The position numbers were made by a program, and so were the translations under genes. A stretch of 64,000 bases of DNA, from contig NZ_JACHTE010000005.1 in NCBI RefSeq assembly GCF_014145395.1, positions 248,001 to 312,000 on the forward strand, written 5' to 3'. The DNA is from Marilutibacter penaei (lineage in GTDB: Bacteria; Pseudomonadota; Gammaproteobacteria; Xanthomonadales; Xanthomonadaceae). Position 1 is the first letter of the stretch; every line of letters begins with the position of its first letter. Below are positions 1 through 11,836 of the stretch, in pieces. The notes beneath the pieces were generated by a model. It had not been told where the DNA came from and did not search any database. It saw only the letters and a list, made by a program, of their open reading frames with translations.

Positions 1-328
1 CGATGCCGCGGCCGGGCTCGTAGTCGCCGGCGAGATCGATGTCGGTAATGTGGATGGCGACGCGCTGGCCCTCGGGGAGAACGCGCCCGACCCGCTCGGC
101 GAGGTATTCGGCCAGGTCGTTTACCCAGTCGCCCTGCTCGGCCTCCCAGCGGTTGCCGCTGCCGCGCAGTTCGCTGAAGCTCGAGGGGTCTTCCCAACTG
201 ACCTGCACCGGTCCGGTCGTCTCGAGCTCGCGAGGCAGGTCGGGGTCGGTCACGGTACGCACGGCCCCGGCGGGACCTGCGACGAGCAGTGCCAGCATCG
301 CGCCAGCAAGGACGGTTCGAATCTTCAT
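1..328 (-). CDS. DUF3016 family secreted protein, 3' end outside the window
   Basis: Reading leftward from ATG at 328, 109 residues are visible before the window edge. The N-terminus is a clear Sec signal peptide: MKIR, then a hydrophobic stretch LAGAMLALLVAGPAGA, with cleavage probably after AGA near residue 20. The mature part has the patterns VSWEDPSSFSE, GNRWEAEQGDWV and ITDIDLAGDYEPG, which I recognise as DUF3016, a family of periplasmic or secreted proteins of unknown function common in Xanthomonadaceae. GGAGG lies 6 nt before the start. It follows aspS on the same strand after about 170 bp with nothing else recognisable in between. No function can be assigned beyond the family name. 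Confidence 0.8.
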   Translation of the reverse strand, partial: MKIRTVLAGAMLALLVAGPAGAVRTVTDPDLPRELETTGPVQVSWEDPSSFSELRGSGNRWEAEQGDWVNDLAEYLAERVGRVLPEGQRVAIHITDIDLAGDYEPGRGI

Positions 329-498
329 GGACGGCCTCCGGTCGAGGGGCGGGCGACAACGCCCTGCCTTCATTCTCCCACTACGTTCGACCCGGGGCGA
401 TCCGTCGCACCCTGCGCACGGCATGCGCGATCCGTTCAGGCTCGTGACGTGCGCGCACCCCCATCAGGGACCGGACAAACCCGGCCCCGATCCGGCGA

Positions 499-2265
<1,767 letters not shown>

Positions 2266-2398
2266 GGAAACTCCGGACGGTGGCCGCGGGTGGGCGCGGA
2301 AAGCCGTCTAGTTTAACGGGTCGAGGGGCCCTGGGTCGGGTTGGCCGCCTTGGGGCGGGCGGCGGGTGAATCGGGGGCGATCCGTCCAGGCTCAGGGT

Positions 2399-2560
2399 GG
2401 GAGCGGCGCTTGGGGGCGGTGTCGGGTCGAGACTTCGGGAGAGGGCGGCGCGCGAAGCGGGCATTGCGTACAGGCGGACAGGACGTCCGCCGGCGGCGAG
2501 TCGGGCCATGGATGGATACGACCGAGCCGGGGAGCAATGCCCGGACAGGGCGCCGCTCCC
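2399..2560. repeat. Palindromic intergenic element (type II, copy 1)
   Basis: Perfect 11-bp outer arms GGGAGCGGCGC (2399-2409) and GCGCCGCTCCC (2550-2560) enclose a hairpin GGCGGAC-AGGAC-GTCCGCC (2473-2491), the string AGTCGGG and CCATGGATGG (about 2506-2515). The same ordered motifs (ACAGGACGT hairpin, AGTCGGG, CATGGATG hairpin) recur inverted at 38410-38502, so this is a dispersed repeat. It fills most of the 354-bp gap between fmdB and aspS, in which I see no gene. Confidence 0.6.
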
Positions 2561-2619
2561 TCCGAAGACAACGAAAACGTCCGCCCGGGACAATGCGTTA
2601 CGCCGTCCGAAGCCCGCAA

Positions 2620-2937
2620 CTATCCCGACTTCGTATCCGTCTTGGCTGCCGCGGGCTTCGCGTCGGACTTCGCCGGGGCATCGGCCTTCTTCGTCTCGGC
2701 GCCCTTGTCGCCACCGCCACCGGCATCGCCGGCCAGGTTGCGTTTCTTGTCGCCGTCCTTCTTGAAATCGGTTTCGTACCAGCCACCGCCGGCCAGACGA
2801 AACTGCGGTGCAGTCAGCTTGCGTCCCACCGCCGACGCGCCACAGGCCGGGCACTCGGTCGGGTCGGCGTCGGACAGCTTCTGCAGGCGGTCGAAGGCAT
2901 GGCCGCAGGCGGCGCATTCGAAGGCATAGATCGGCAT
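2620..2937 (-). CDS. FmdB-family zinc-ribbon protein
   Basis: A 105-residue protein. The first 45 residues form an FmdB-type zinc ribbon: MPIYAFECAACGHAF followed by ECPACGA, giving two CxxC pairs that would bind one zinc ion. A stretch LTAPQFRLAGGGWYETDFKK follows, then a low-complexity Lys/Ala/Asp-rich tail (about residues 70-105) that is likely disordered. FmdB proteins are called putative regulators from the methylotroph gene, but no activity is established for the bacterial family. It lies upstream of aspS on the same strand, as in related genomes. No strong Shine-Dalgarno sequence is visible. Confidence 0.85.
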   Translation of the reverse strand: MPIYAFECAACGHAFDRLQKLSDADPTECPACGASAVGRKLTAPQFRLAGGGWYETDFKKDGDKKRNLAGDAGGGGDKGAETKKADAPAKSDAKPAAAKTDTKSG

Positions 2938-3137
2938 GGCGCAGGCTCTGGAACTTGCGGTGTGGCTGGGCCTGCCAGTGTGGGGACACCCGACCCGGAA
3001 TCAAGCGCGCAGGCCCTCCCTGCAACGCCGGACGGGACGCGTTACCCTGTGATGCAATGCAGCATGGACGCGCATTTCACGAAGATGACGCCAGAATCGC
3101 CGCACGTAGCAGGAATTAAGCCCCACCCGACTTTTCG

Positions 3138-4418
3138 ATGATTGCCTCGGTCCGCCCCCTCGCCGCCCTGCTGGCCGGTGTTGCCCTGCTGCTGATGGGC
3201 AGCGGCCTGCTCGGCACGCTCCTGGCGGTGCGAGGCCGGCTCGAAGGCTTCGACGACCAGACCCTCGGCCTGGTGATGTCCTGCTATTTCGGCGGCTTCT
3301 TCTTCGGCACCTTCTTGGCGCCCAGGTTGATCCAGCGCATCGGTCACATCCGGGCATTCGCGTTCTTCGCGGCGCTATGCGCCGCCACGGTGGCACTGCA
3401 CGCGGTGTTCGTGACCCCCTGGGCATGGGCCGGCCTGCGCCTGGTCACCGGGATCGCCCTGGTCGGCCTGTACACGGTCATCGAGAGCTGGCTGAACGTC
3501 CAGGCGCCGCCCGAACAGCGCAGCCAGGTGTTCGCCACCTACATGGCGGTGAACCTGGCGGCGCTGGCGGCGGGCCAATGGCTGATCGGCCTCGCGCCCG
3601 CGGCGTCTTTCGAACTGTTCACCGTGGTGACCGTCCTGATCTGCCTGGCCGCGCTGCCGGTCACGGCCAGCCGCATGATCCAGCCGGAGCTGCCCGCCGT
3701 GCCGCGCCTCGCGCTGGTGGCGCTGTACCGCGCCGCGCCCGCCTCTGCCCTCGGTGCCCTGCTGGCGGGACTCGCGATGGGCGGGTTCTGGGGCCTGGGC
3801 GCGGTCTATGCCACCCGGATCGGGCTCGACGTGACCGGCGTGGCTGCGCTGATGAGTGCCACCATCGTGGGCGGCGCGCTGTTGCAGTGGCCGATCGGCC
3901 GCCTCTCCGATGGCGGCGACCGGCGTACGACGCTGGCGCTGGTGGCGGCGGCCGCGGCCGTCGTGGCCGGCGTGCTGCTCTGGCCCGCCATGCGGTCCGG
4001 GCCGGCGCTGTACGTACTGTTCTTCGTATTCGGCGGGTTGTCATTCGCCCTGTACCCGATCTGCATCGCCCACCTGCTCGACCACCTGCCACCGGAGGAC
4101 ACCCTGTCGGCCGGAAGCAGCCTGCTGCTGCTCAACGGCGTCGGTTCGGCGCTCGGGCCCGCCCTGGCAGGCATGGCGATGGCGGCCGTCGGACCGGAGG
4201 CGTTGCCGGCGTTCTTCGCCACCACGCTGGGCCTGCTGGCGCTGATCGCCGGAGGCCGCCGCCTGCTGCGTCGTCGCTCGCTCGACAACGCCGGGCAGTT
4301 CCATCCGATGCTGCGCACCACGCCCGCCGCACTGGAGCTGCTGCCCGAAGTCGACGGCGATACCGACCCCACGACCCCGCCCTCTGCCACCCAGGACGCA
4401 CGACACCCCGGACGATGA
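3138..4418 (+). CDS. ycaD: YcaD-like major facilitator superfamily transporter
   Basis: A 426-residue polytopic inner-membrane protein with about 12 hydrophobic segments and an MFS-type cytoplasmic loop in the middle. The family resemblance is to YcaD/UMF1-like carriers (GLVMSCYFGGFFFGTFLAPRL, then YTVIESWLNVQAPPEQR). The C-terminal 50 residues are hydrophilic. Its stop overlaps the start of the glucosylglycerol synthase gene (ATGA), so the two are surely co-translated. A ycaD-ggpS pairing has been noted in Stenotrophomonas rhizophila in connection with salt tolerance. A role in moving an osmolyte or precursor is an inference from that pairing, since the substrate of YcaD is not established. 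No clear Shine-Dalgarno precedes the ATG. Confidence 0.8.
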   Translation: MIASVRPLAALLAGVALLLMGSGLLGTLLAVRGRLEGFDDQTLGLVMSCYFGGFFFGTFLAPRLIQRIGHIRAFAFFAALCAATVALHAVFVTPWAWAGLRLVTGIALVGLYTVIESWLNVQAPPEQRSQVFATYMAVNLAALAAGQWLIGLAPAASFELFTVVTVLICLAALPVTASRMIQPELPAVPRLALVALYRAAPASALGALLAGLAMGGFWGLGAVYATRIGLDVTGVAALMSATIVGGALLQWPIGRLSDGGDRRTTLALVAAAAAVVAGVLLWPAMRSGPALYVLFFVFGGLSFALYPICIAHLLDHLPPEDTLSAGSSLLLLNGVGSALGPALAGMAMAAVGPEALPAFFATTLGLLALIAGGRRLLRRRSLDNAGQFHPMLRTTPAALELLPEVDGDTDPTTPPSATQDARHPGR

Positions 4419-6724
4419 CCGATACCTCGCCCCTCGCCACCCCAAGACTCCTCCTCGCTACCGACCTCGACGGCACCTTCCTCGCCGGCAGCGCCGAACA
4501 TCGCCAGCACCTGTACCGGCTGGTCGACCGACACCCCGAGATCCAGCTCGTCTTCGTCACCGGCCGCGGCCTGGAGGCCGTCATGCCGCTGCTCTCGGAC
4601 CCCACGCTGCCACGACCGGACTACGTCATATGCGACGTGGGGGCGACCGTGGTCGATGGCCGTTCACTGCAGCCCGTGCACCCGCTGCAGGGCGAGATCG
4701 ATGCCCGCTGGCCGGGCGAACTCGCGGTCGCGGACCTGATAGACGACTTCGCGGGCCTGGTCCGGCAGGACGTGCCACAGGAGCGGCGATGCTCGTACTT
4801 CTGCGACCCGGAGACGCTGGCCGGCATCCGCACGGACATCGAGGCGGCGGCGGGCACCCTGGGATGCTCGGTGTTGTACTCCGCCGACCGCTACCTCGAC
4901 ATCCTGCCTCCGGACACTGACAAGGGACGCACGCTGGTCGCCCTCGCCGCGCACCTTGGCATCCCGCACGAACGCGTGCTGGTCGCGGGCGACACGCTCA
5001 ACGACCTGTCCATGTTCACCGCGGGCTTCCAGGGCGTGGTCGTCGGTGATTCGGAGAAAGCGCTCGCAAGCGCCACGCGTAGCCTGGCCAACGTGCTGCA
5101 TGCCCGTGACGCCGGATGCGGCGGCATCCTCCAGGCGATCCGCCATTTCAAGCTCCTGCCCGAGGAAGAACTCCGGCTGGCCACCCCGGCATCGCGCAAT
5201 TTCGGACCGTCGGAACTGGTGATGGTCTACCACCGGCTGCCATACGAGGAGTATCTCGAAGACGGTGAGCTGAAACGCCGCCAGCCGCGTTCACCGAACG
5301 GCATCATCCCTAGCCTGCTGGGCTTCTTCGCGGGGGGGCGCAAGGGTTCCTGGGTGGCGTGGAGCATCGACGACCCGAAACGGGGGCCCTTCGAGACCCA
5401 CACCACCGTCGACCCCGAACGCTACCCCCACCTGACCGCCGCGCGGGTGCCGCTGACCAAGGGGGAGGTCGATGCGTTCTACAAGCGTTTCTCGAAGGAA
5501 GCGTTCTGGCCGATGCTGCATACGTTCTGGGAGCGCGCCCGCTTCCGGGAGGCTGACTGGAAGACCTTCCTCAAGGTCAACCGGAAGTTCGCCGAAGCCA
5601 CCGCGTCCGAATCCGCGCACGGTGCCACGGTCTGGCTGCACGACTACAACCTGTGGATGGTGCCGGCCTTCCTGCGGGAACTCCGTCCGGACCTGAAGAT
5701 CGCCTTCTTCCACCACACCTATTTCCCTTCCGCCGACGTGTTCAACGTGGTGCCGTGGCGCCGCGAGATCCTCGGCAGCCTGCTCCAGTGCGACTACATC
5801 GGCTTTCACATCCCCCGGCAGGTCGAGAATTTCGTAGACGTGGTCCGGGGCGCGATGCCATTCGAAACGATATCGCGTGAAGGATGCGCGCCGCGCTTCC
5901 TTACCTACGGCTGCGCGGTCGGACTGGACCGCATGACCACCGCCATCCGGGTCGGCGATCGTCAGGTCGCCCTCGGGGCGCACCCGGTGGGCACCGACAT
6001 GCAGCGCATCCGCGGGATGCTCGCCCGCGGGGAAGTCCGCGATCGCATCGAACACATCCGCATGGAGTTCCATGGCCAGAAGCTCGTGCTCTCCATCGAG
6101 CGCCTGGACTACACCAAGGGCACGCTGGAGAAGCTCCTGGCGTTCGAGCGCCTGCTGGAACAGCGCCCCGAACTGCGGGGCAGCGTGACCCTGCTGATGG
6201 TCTGCGTGCCCGCGGCGGCCGAGATGACGATCTACCGGCAACTGCAGACCCAGATCGAACAGGCCGTCGGCCGCATCAATGGCCGCCACGCCCGCCTGAA
6301 CTGGACCCCCGTGCGCTTCTTCGCCCGTGGCCTGCCCTTCGACCAGGTCGTCGCGCACTACGCGGCCGCCGATGTCATGTGGATCACGCCCCTGCGCGAC
6401 GGCCTCAACCTGGTGTCCAAGGAGTTCATCGCCGCGCATGGCATCGAAGGCAGCGCGGGTGTCCTAGTCCTGTCCGAGTTCGCCGGTGCGGCGGCCGAGC
6501 TCAAGGGCGCGGTGCTGACCAACCCGCACGACACCGCGGACCTGATGATCGGCCTCGAGCAGGCCCTGGCGATGCCCGTGGAAGAAGCCGAGGCCCGGCA
6601 ACGCCAGCTGTTCGACATCGTGGAGCGCTACGATGTCGAACGCTGGGGACGCGACTTCCTGCAGGCCGTGGAAGCCACCGGCAGCGGCCTGCGCGGGCAT
6701 GTGTACGAACTGGAGCGGGACTGA
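4415..6724 (+). CDS. ggpPS: Bifunctional glucosylglycerol-phosphate phosphatase/synthase (HAD-GT20 fusion)
   Basis: A 769-residue fusion. Residues about 10-245 are a HAD-superfamily phosphatase: DLDGT with D17 and D19, T49 in VTGRG, K170, and GDTLND with D193 and D197. Residues about 265-755 are a GT20 glucosyltransferase: WLHDYN (407-412), SIERLDYTKG (560-569) and TPLRDGLNLVSKE (658-670). The same order occurs in GgpPS of salt-tolerant Pseudomonas and Stenotrophomonas, which makes glucosylglycerol from ADP-glucose and glycerol-3-phosphate and then dephosphorylates it. Trehalose-6-phosphate synthase is the main alternative, but the N-terminal phosphatase and the ycaD neighbour favour glucosylglycerol. 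ATG overlaps the ycaD stop by four bases. A palindromic repeat follows the gene. Confidence 0.82.
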   Translation: MTDTSPLATPRLLLATDLDGTFLAGSAEHRQHLYRLVDRHPEIQLVFVTGRGLEAVMPLLSDPTLPRPDYVICDVGATVVDGRSLQPVHPLQGEIDARWPGELAVADLIDDFAGLVRQDVPQERRCSYFCDPETLAGIRTDIEAAAGTLGCSVLYSADRYLDILPPDTDKGRTLVALAAHLGIPHERVLVAGDTLNDLSMFTAGFQGVVVGDSEKALASATRSLANVLHARDAGCGGILQAIRHFKLLPEEELRLATPASRNFGPSELVMVYHRLPYEEYLEDGELKRRQPRSPNGIIPSLLGFFAGGRKGSWVAWSIDDPKRGPFETHTTVDPERYPHLTAARVPLTKGEVDAFYKRFSKEAFWPMLHTFWERARFREADWKTFLKVNRKFAEATASESAHGATVWLHDYNLWMVPAFLRELRPDLKIAFFHHTYFPSADVFNVVPWRREILGSLLQCDYIGFHIPRQVENFVDVVRGAMPFETISREGCAPRFLTYGCAVGLDRMTTAIRVGDRQVALGAHPVGTDMQRIRGMLARGEVRDRIEHIRMEFHGQKLVLSIERLDYTKGTLEKLLAFERLLEQRPELRGSVTLLMVCVPAAAEMTIYRQLQTQIEQAVGRINGRHARLNWTPVRFFARGLPFDQVVAHYAAADVMWITPLRDGLNLVSKEFIAAHGIEGSAGVLVLSEFAGAAAELKGAVLTNPHDTADLMIGLEQALAMPVEEAEARQRQLFDIVERYDVERWGRDFLQAVEATGSGLRGHVYELERD

Positions 6725-6742
6725 CGCGAACGTGAGTGCGGG

Positions 6743-6846
6743 AGCCGGTGGCCGTGGAGGCGCGGGATCGTACGCGGTATGGATGCCGCGTCCGAGCCTA
6801 CATGGATGTATTCATGGCGTGTCCCGCGATTCCACGGCCACCGGCT
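6743..6846. repeat. Palindromic intergenic element (type I, copy 1)
   Basis: Perfect 16-bp outer arms AGCCGGTGGCCGTGGA (6743-6758) and TCCACGGCCACCGGCT (6831-6846) are followed inward by CGCGGGA/TCCCGCG (6761-6767 and 6822-6828) and a central hairpin around CGCGGTATGGATGCCGCG (6773-6790). The interior matches the inverted copy at 38241-38326 over nearly its whole length, including CCGAGCC and GGCGTG. It lies between the convergent ggpPS and symporter genes and could also act as a transcription stop. Confidence 0.7.
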
Positions 6847-6894
6847 GCCCTGCAACGGAGTGCACGCGAAACAGGTAGCCCTGGGACCGGAGTG

Positions 6895-8442
6895 CTACCA
6901 GAACACGACGACGACGACCGCTGTCAGCGCCGCGACCAGCGCGGCGCCCAGGCGGATTCCCCGCGAGGCCCCGCGCCTGGCAGCGGCATCGACAGTGTCC
7001 AGTTGCGCCCCTGAAGGCCGGATCCTCATCGCCGCTTGCCACAGGGCCGCGGCCAGCAGCGTCACTGCGAACAGCGCGCCGGCGACGATGGTGAAATGGA
7101 CGGCGAGCAGGCCTGCCTGCGTTGCGACGAACCACGCCGCGCTCACGGCATGGCCGGTCACCAGCGCGCGCAGGGCCGGTCCCGCCGCCAGGCGCTTCCA
7201 CCACAAGCCGAGCACGAACACCGCGACCAGCGGTGGCGTGACGTAGGCAAAGGTCTGCTGCAGGTAGGCGAACAGGCCGGGGAAGCGGTCGATCATCGGT
7301 GCCCAGGTCGCCGCGACGGTCACCAGCAGGAGCGTGGTCACGCGGCCGATGCGGGCGAGCAGGCGTGCATCCAGGTGGGGGCGCCGCGGCTGGATGAAGT
7401 CCAGCGTGATCAGGGTGGACGCGGAGTTCAATGCCGAGTCCACGCTCGACATGATGGCGGCGAGCAGTCCGGCCAACACCAGTCCGGCAATCCCGACCGG
7501 CGCGTACTCCAGCAGCAGCCGTGCGAAGACCTCGTCGCCGCGCTCGAGGTCCGGAAGCAGCGCCACCGCCATCGCACCCGGCAACACCATCAGGAACAGC
7601 GGCAGCAGCTTCAGCACGGCGGCAAGGAGCGCGCCCCTGCCCGCCGCCTCCACGCTGCGCGCACCGAGCAGCCGCTGGCTGACGTACTGGTTCATCGTCC
7701 AGTAGTAAAAGCCCAGGATGGGCAGGCCGATGAGCGTCCCGAGCCAGGGCAGGTCGGGGTCGTCGAGCGGGCGGACCAGCGAGAGGTGGTCGGCCGGTAC
7801 CGCCGCCACCACCTGCTCCCATGAGAAATCGAACTGCGCGAACACCACGATCGCCAGCACCGAGGAGCCTGCCAGCAACACGATCGACTGCAATGCGTCG
7901 GTGTACACGACCGCGCGCAGGCCGCCCGCGGCGGTGTACAGGCCCGCGAACAACGCGATCGCGGCGATGGTGCCCGCCAGTGGCAACGCCGGGAAGAACA
8001 CCTTCAACACCACGGCGCCGGCATACAGGCTCCCCGCGGTATCGAGCACGATCGACAACAGCACGCTGACCGCGGACAGGTAGCGCCGCAGGCGTCCATC
8101 GAAGCGACGCTCAAGCAGCTCAGGCACCGTCCGGATGCGGTTCCCGAGGAACACCGGGACCACGAACAGCGCCGAGAACAGCAGCACCAGCGCGGCCATC
8201 CATTCGTAGTTGGCCACGGCGATCCCCGAGGACCACGCCGCACCCGGCAGGCCGATCAGGGTGGTCGAGGAGATGTTCGACGCGAACAGCGACAGGCCGA
8301 CCACCCCGGCGCCCAGGCTGCGCCCCGCGAGGAACAGCTCGTCGGCGTCCGGACTGCGGCGCGCCACCCGGGCGCAGACCACCACTACCAGTGCGAAATA
8401 GACAGCGAGGACCGCATAGTCCCACCCGTGGAGCGTGCCCAT
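6895..8442 (-). CDS. Sodium:solute symporter (SSS/SGLT family)
   Basis: A 515-residue integral membrane protein with about 14 hydrophobic segments. Family marks are the unwound TM1 region SLFASNISSTTLIGLPGAAW, the SSF signature GLRAVVYTDALQSIVLLAG and the sodium-site motif SSVDSALNSASTL. Length and pattern are closest to SGLT-like sugar symporters of the vSGLT group, but the substrate cannot be read from the sequence. It would import a sugar or other organic solute with Na+ across the inner membrane. It is transcribed toward ggpPS and separated from it by a palindromic element. The antiporter gene upstream is on the same strand, 91 bp away. Confidence 0.88.
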   Translation of the reverse strand: MGTLHGWDYAVLAVYFALVVVVCARVARRSPDADELFLAGRSLGAGVVGLSLFASNISSTTLIGLPGAAWSSGIAVANYEWMAALVLLFSALFVVPVFLGNRIRTVPELLERRFDGRLRRYLSAVSVLLSIVLDTAGSLYAGAVVLKVFFPALPLAGTIAAIALFAGLYTAAGGLRAVVYTDALQSIVLLAGSSVLAIVVFAQFDFSWEQVVAAVPADHLSLVRPLDDPDLPWLGTLIGLPILGFYYWTMNQYVSQRLLGARSVEAAGRGALLAAVLKLLPLFLMVLPGAMAVALLPDLERGDEVFARLLLEYAPVGIAGLVLAGLLAAIMSSVDSALNSASTLITLDFIQPRRPHLDARLLARIGRVTTLLLVTVAATWAPMIDRFPGLFAYLQQTFAYVTPPLVAVFVLGLWWKRLAAGPALRALVTGHAVSAAWFVATQAGLLAVHFTIVAGALFAVTLLAAALWQAAMRIRPSGAQLDTVDAAARRGASRGIRLGAALVAALTAVVVVVFW

Positions 8443-8533
8443 CCGGAAGCCGCCTCCTGCCGGTCACGAAGGGCGTCCAGCCCAACATGCCGGGCGGCGC
8501 GCGGTCAAACGCGCCCGCCGGCGGGTCCGGCAC

Positions 8534-9751
8534 TCAGTCCAGGGAAACGGTCCGTGGCGTGTTGCGCCCCGCGTCGTCGGCGATCGCATCCTCGGGATGC
8601 CGGGGGGCCTTGCGCGTATCCATCGGGTCGACGTCGAACGGCGACCGGAACACGAGCGACGGCAGGATGGTGTTGAGCGTCGCGTACAACAGCAGTGCAC
8701 CGAACAGCGTGTCGCTGAGCGCGAACCGGTCGCGCAGTATGCCGGCCAGCACGAGCGTGAAGATCAGCGTGGGCGCCAACGCGACCGAGACCCGGAGGCT
8801 GCTTCGATGGTCCTCTCCGAACATGAAGCGGCGCTGCAGCCAGATCGTGCCGATCCGGAACGGCAGCACCAGCGCGGTCAGTGCGAGCCCCATGAGCAGC
8901 GCCTCCCAGCTCACGGCCCCTTCCGGCACCTTGGTGCCCGCGTTGAAGAAGTAGAACGGCACGAAGAACGTCGCGAACAGCCGGACCGCGTGCAGGTTCT
9001 GGTCGGACGCGAGCCGCGGCATGCGGATCCTCAGCAGGCGTGCGACCAGGCCCGCGACGAACGCGCCGACGAGGTAGTACACGCCGAGCTTGGCCGTGGC
9101 GAAGGCCGCCACCAGCCCGACCATCACCAGCAGCGAGAACTCCGAGCCCGGCGCATGCGGCACCACCCAGCGTCCGAGCGCGATGAACACCAGCGGCAGT
9201 CCGAACAGCATCGCCACCAGCGCACCCGTCGAGAGCGCCAGGTGTCCCGGATCGTCGGCCAACAGCACGAAGAACAACGCAGCCAGGGCGAACAGTTCAC
9301 CGGCGATCGCCTTGCTGGTAACCCAGAAACGCTCCGCCTCATCCAGCCCCAGGCGCTCCAGCGTGTCAAGGATGAAACCGGTCGATGGCGTCAGCAACGC
9401 CAGGGCCAGCAGGACGGCGGGACGCCACTCAAGGGCCAGGTAGTGCCACGCCAGCCACGCGGTGCCGGCGAGCGTCAGGGTGCGGATGGCCAGGTGGGCG
9501 AGCAGCGGTTTCAGGCCCTTGCGCAGCTCGCGCGGATCGACCTCCAGCCCTGCGAACAGGAACAGCGACGAGATACCGAGCGTCGCCAGCCAGCCGACCA
9601 GGGGGTCATGCGATTCGTCGCCCCAGGCCAGCATCGCGACGGTGCCGAAGACCATGCAGGTCAAGGGCGCAGGGATCTTGAAGCGCTGGAGTGCCCGGGG
9701 CAGGACCAGCAGGCCAAAGATCAGCACGAGGTAGATCAGTTCGTTTCGCAT
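8534..9751 (-). CDS. CPA2-type cation:proton antiporter (membrane domain only)
   Basis: A 405-residue protein with about 12 membrane segments of the Na+/H+ exchanger (KefB-like) fold. Typical parts are IPAPLTCMVFGTVAMLAWG, LFLFAGLEVDPRELRKGLK and LLTPSTGFILDTLERLGL. It ends in a short hydrophilic tail without the TrkA-N domain seen in the neighbouring YbaL-like protein. The frame is open upstream to 9793, but the extra residues (MPWPSCGLART...) are not membrane-like, so I start at ATG 9751 (MRNELIYLVLIFGL). The transported cation is unknown. Confidence 0.82.
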   Translation of the reverse strand: MRNELIYLVLIFGLLVLPRALQRFKIPAPLTCMVFGTVAMLAWGDESHDPLVGWLATLGISSLFLFAGLEVDPRELRKGLKPLLAHLAIRTLTLAGTAWLAWHYLALEWRPAVLLALALLTPSTGFILDTLERLGLDEAERFWVTSKAIAGELFALAALFFVLLADDPGHLALSTGALVAMLFGLPLVFIALGRWVVPHAPGSEFSLLVMVGLVAAFATAKLGVYYLVGAFVAGLVARLLRIRMPRLASDQNLHAVRLFATFFVPFYFFNAGTKVPEGAVSWEALLMGLALTALVLPFRIGTIWLQRRFMFGEDHRSSLRVSVALAPTLIFTLVLAGILRDRFALSDTLFGALLLYATLNTILPSLVFRSPFDVDPMDTRKAPRHPEDAIADDAGRNTPRTVSLD

Positions 9752-9847
9752 CCAGCTTCCGGTGCGGGCCAGGCCGCAGGAGGGCCAAGGCAATCGGGCG
9801 GCCGGATGTCCGGCCTCGTGTGCGCGGCACTATACCGCCCGGGATGT

Positions 9848-11731
<1,884 letters not shown>

Positions 11732-11836
11732 GGCGCGCATTGTACGGGGCGCCCGGCCCCGCGCCCACGCGTTGACCCGACGTGGATGCCGGTTCCGGCA
11801 TGATGTTCAACTTCATGAATCGCCCCTGGAGGGCCG

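Noticed and set aside
2313-2537. Small minus-strand open frame between fmdB and aspS
   Set aside because: It coincides with the palindromic element, has no ribosome binding site and a low-complexity Arg/Pro product. I do not call a gene there.
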